DNA of 32,602 bases, taken from the NCBI GenBank assembly GCA_027943245.1, contig JANDJZ010000466.1, forward strand, positions 1-32,602, written 5' to 3'. This stretch comes from Acanthamoeba sp. SK_2022b. Lineage: Eukaryota > Discosea > Longamoebia > Acanthamoebidae. The notes below the pieces were generated by a model that was given only the letters and a program-made list of their open reading frames with translations, did no database searches and was not told the DNA's origin. This document shows, in pieces, positions 31,090-32,602 of the stretch (its first letter is position 1; each line of letters begins with the position of its first letter). Both the position numbers and the translations under genes were made by a program.

Positions 31090-32602
31090 CTACACGCGAT
31101 CGCCGAGCGTAGCCAAGAACGAGTCCAACGAAGACGAAGGCGTCGGGGAGGAGAAGGCAGCGCCCGATACGGTCACGTCGTCGCGCGTTCGCTTGCGTCG
31201 TTCGTCTCTGCCGCCGCTGTCGTGGTTGCTGCTGCAGTTGTTGTTTGTCCTCGTCGACGGCCACGGCGATGAAGAAGAAGATGGCGAAGTGAAGGAGGAG
31301 TAGGGAAAGAAGTGCGAGGCGGGCAGCGCGAGCGCGGCGCGGGCGAGCATGTCCTCGGCCAGCCGCGCGATGCGGTCGGCCCACACGATCGTCCCGCGGA
31401 GCGGCGCGAGGAGGCCAAAGAAGAGCGAGAGCTGGTCGTCGCGCCGCTGCTGCAGGCACAGCCGCAGCAGGCCCGCCACCTCGCGCGCGATGGGCTCGAT
31501 CCACCACATCTCCGACAGCATCACCGCCAGCGCGCCTATCACCAATCAAACCACGTCAGCTCGCGTGTGTGCAATGTGTGTGATGTGTGTGTAAGTGTGA
31601 TGTGTGTGTGTGAGTGTGTGTGATGTGTTACCAGAGTTGAAGGTGGCGAGGTGGGTAAAGAAGGCGTGGGTGTGTCGCAGGGCGCGTGCGGTCCAGCCGA
31701 GGCGGTGGGCGCAGCAGGCCTTCATGAAGAGGATGAACGTGCGCTGGTAGGCCACCACGTGTCGGTTGGCCGTGAAGTGCTGCTCGTCGGCGAGCTCGTG
31801 CGTGAACTGGACCTCGAACGTGTGCACGCGCATCATCGTCTCCTCCAGCTTCGACACCGCCAACGGGTCGGCTACAAAAAATATTCATAAAATCAATTAA
31901 AAACTATTTTACATATCAATTAAATCATTAAATATGAATTAAAAAATAAAGAATATGTCGACACATTCTCAGCATACACCAAAGGCGAGTGTGGGGGGAG
32001 GAGCGCACAGGCGTCGAGCATCTTCAGGGCCGAACGGAGGTGGGCAAACACGTGCCACATGTGGTCCCGCAGCCCCTCGGCCACGCGGCCGTACTTGCAC
32101 TGCAGGAACTGGTACTCGGTGAGCCGCCACGTGCGTCGCCAGGCCGGCTGCGGACTGCAGTTCATCTGTGTGCGCTCGCTCCCGGTCAACACCAATCGCG
32201 CGCGCGCGGGGTTGGATGGGAGGGAGGGGGGAGGGTTACCATGCGGTGGAGGGCTTCCTCGGGGTCGGGCGGCTGCGCGTGGTAGAGGGCGTTGCACTTG
32301 TCGGCCATGATGTAGTTCTCGTCCTGCACCGACCCGACGGCCGTGAAGATCTGCTTGGCCAGCTCAAAGTAGTACGCCGCCTTCTCCCGCCCCTCCTTCT
32401 CCGTCTGATAGCCCCCCCCCAATGCCACACGCAAGCACACACGCGACACACACGCACCAAGATACGCGCGCGCGCGACACACGCACATGACACGCGTCAG
32501 TGAGCAGCGTGAGGCGTTGGTGGGGGGAGGGGGGGTGTACCTTTGAGAAGACGTGAGCGGCTCGTGCCATGAGTCGGAGGGTGCAGGCCACGTCGTAGCT
32601 GG
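31090..32602 (-). CDS. Alpha-helical (TPR-like) protein of unknown function, partial (5' end beyond right edge)
   Basis: I do not recognise the family. Coding blocks on the minus strand are about 32602-32541, 32408-32240, 32165 to about 31980, 31871 to about 31633, and 31534-31090 with stop TAG. The translated pieces are rich in Ala, Leu and aromatic residues and look like antiparallel helix pairs. Examples are EGREKAAYYFELAKQIFTAV, DENYIMADKCNALYHAQPPD, YGRVAEGLRDHMWHVFAHLR, YQRTFILFMKACCAHRLGWT and VMLSEMWWIEPIAREVAGLL. The spacing suggests TPR- or scaffold-like repeats. The last ~70 residues turn Ser/Asn/Arg-rich and are probably disordered. The join around the AT-rich intron (31872-31980) could not be phased cleanly. 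No catalytic motif, signal peptide or membrane span is seen. Confidence 0.55.

Noticed and set aside
3180..31625. A sense-strand bias of GT microsatellites in introns
   Set aside because: Counting all the large repeats, about five read GT or TG and four read CA or CAAA on the sense strand, so there is no real bias.

Overview
This window is nuclear DNA of a GC-rich, intron-dense protist. Short GC-rich exons, GT-AG introns of roughly 60-250 nt, AT-rich and microsatellite-filled introns, very short gaps between genes on both strands, and a receptor with a kinase-cyclase-kinase cytoplasmic region all point to a free-living amoeba of the Acanthamoeba type. That assignment is inferred from gene style and not proven. 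Exon structures were built by hand from reading frames, splice sites and phase. For six multi-exon genes (U2A', the SLC13 carrier, the PARP, the receptor kinase, the DUF3574 protein, UBA1) and two small ones (the tetraspan and DOMON proteins) every junction keeps frame from ATG to stop.

Layout, left to right. 1-1198 (-): NAD(P)H-hydrate dehydratase, running off the left edge. 1424-2022 (-): a 127-residue tetraspan membrane protein. 2378-3952 (+): spliceosomal U2A'. 4185-7651 (+): an SLC13/DASS-type anion carrier with two RCK_C/TrkA_C domains. 7780-8449 (+): a small secreted DOMON protein. 8450-9177: a gene-free stretch with unlike composition. 9178-13133 (+): an RWD-like/UBA/PARP protein of the PARP6/8 group. 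13268-19774 (-): a 1700-residue receptor with two PstS-like ectodomains, an EGF-like knot, one membrane span, a TKL kinase, a class III cyclase-like domain and a second TKL kinase. 19775-20540: the divergent promoter region. 20541-21622 (+): a DUF3574 ectodomain on a single-span membrane protein. 21755-23676 (-): a TBC RabGAP-like protein. 24130-28802 (-): ubiquitin-activating enzyme E1. 28803-29962: a second gene-free, compositionally unlike stretch. 29963-31021 (+): a class I methyltransferase. 31090-32602 (-): a helical protein of unknown function, cut by the right edge.

Most genes are ordinary housekeeping genes and do not form a functional cluster. The unusual content lies in three places. 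The giant receptor is divergently paired with the DUF3574 protein. The TBC protein has lost its glutamine finger. The PARP gene has long complementary GT and CA repeats on either side of one exon. Ubiquitin themes recur (E1, UBA-PARP), but nothing in the sequence links those genes.
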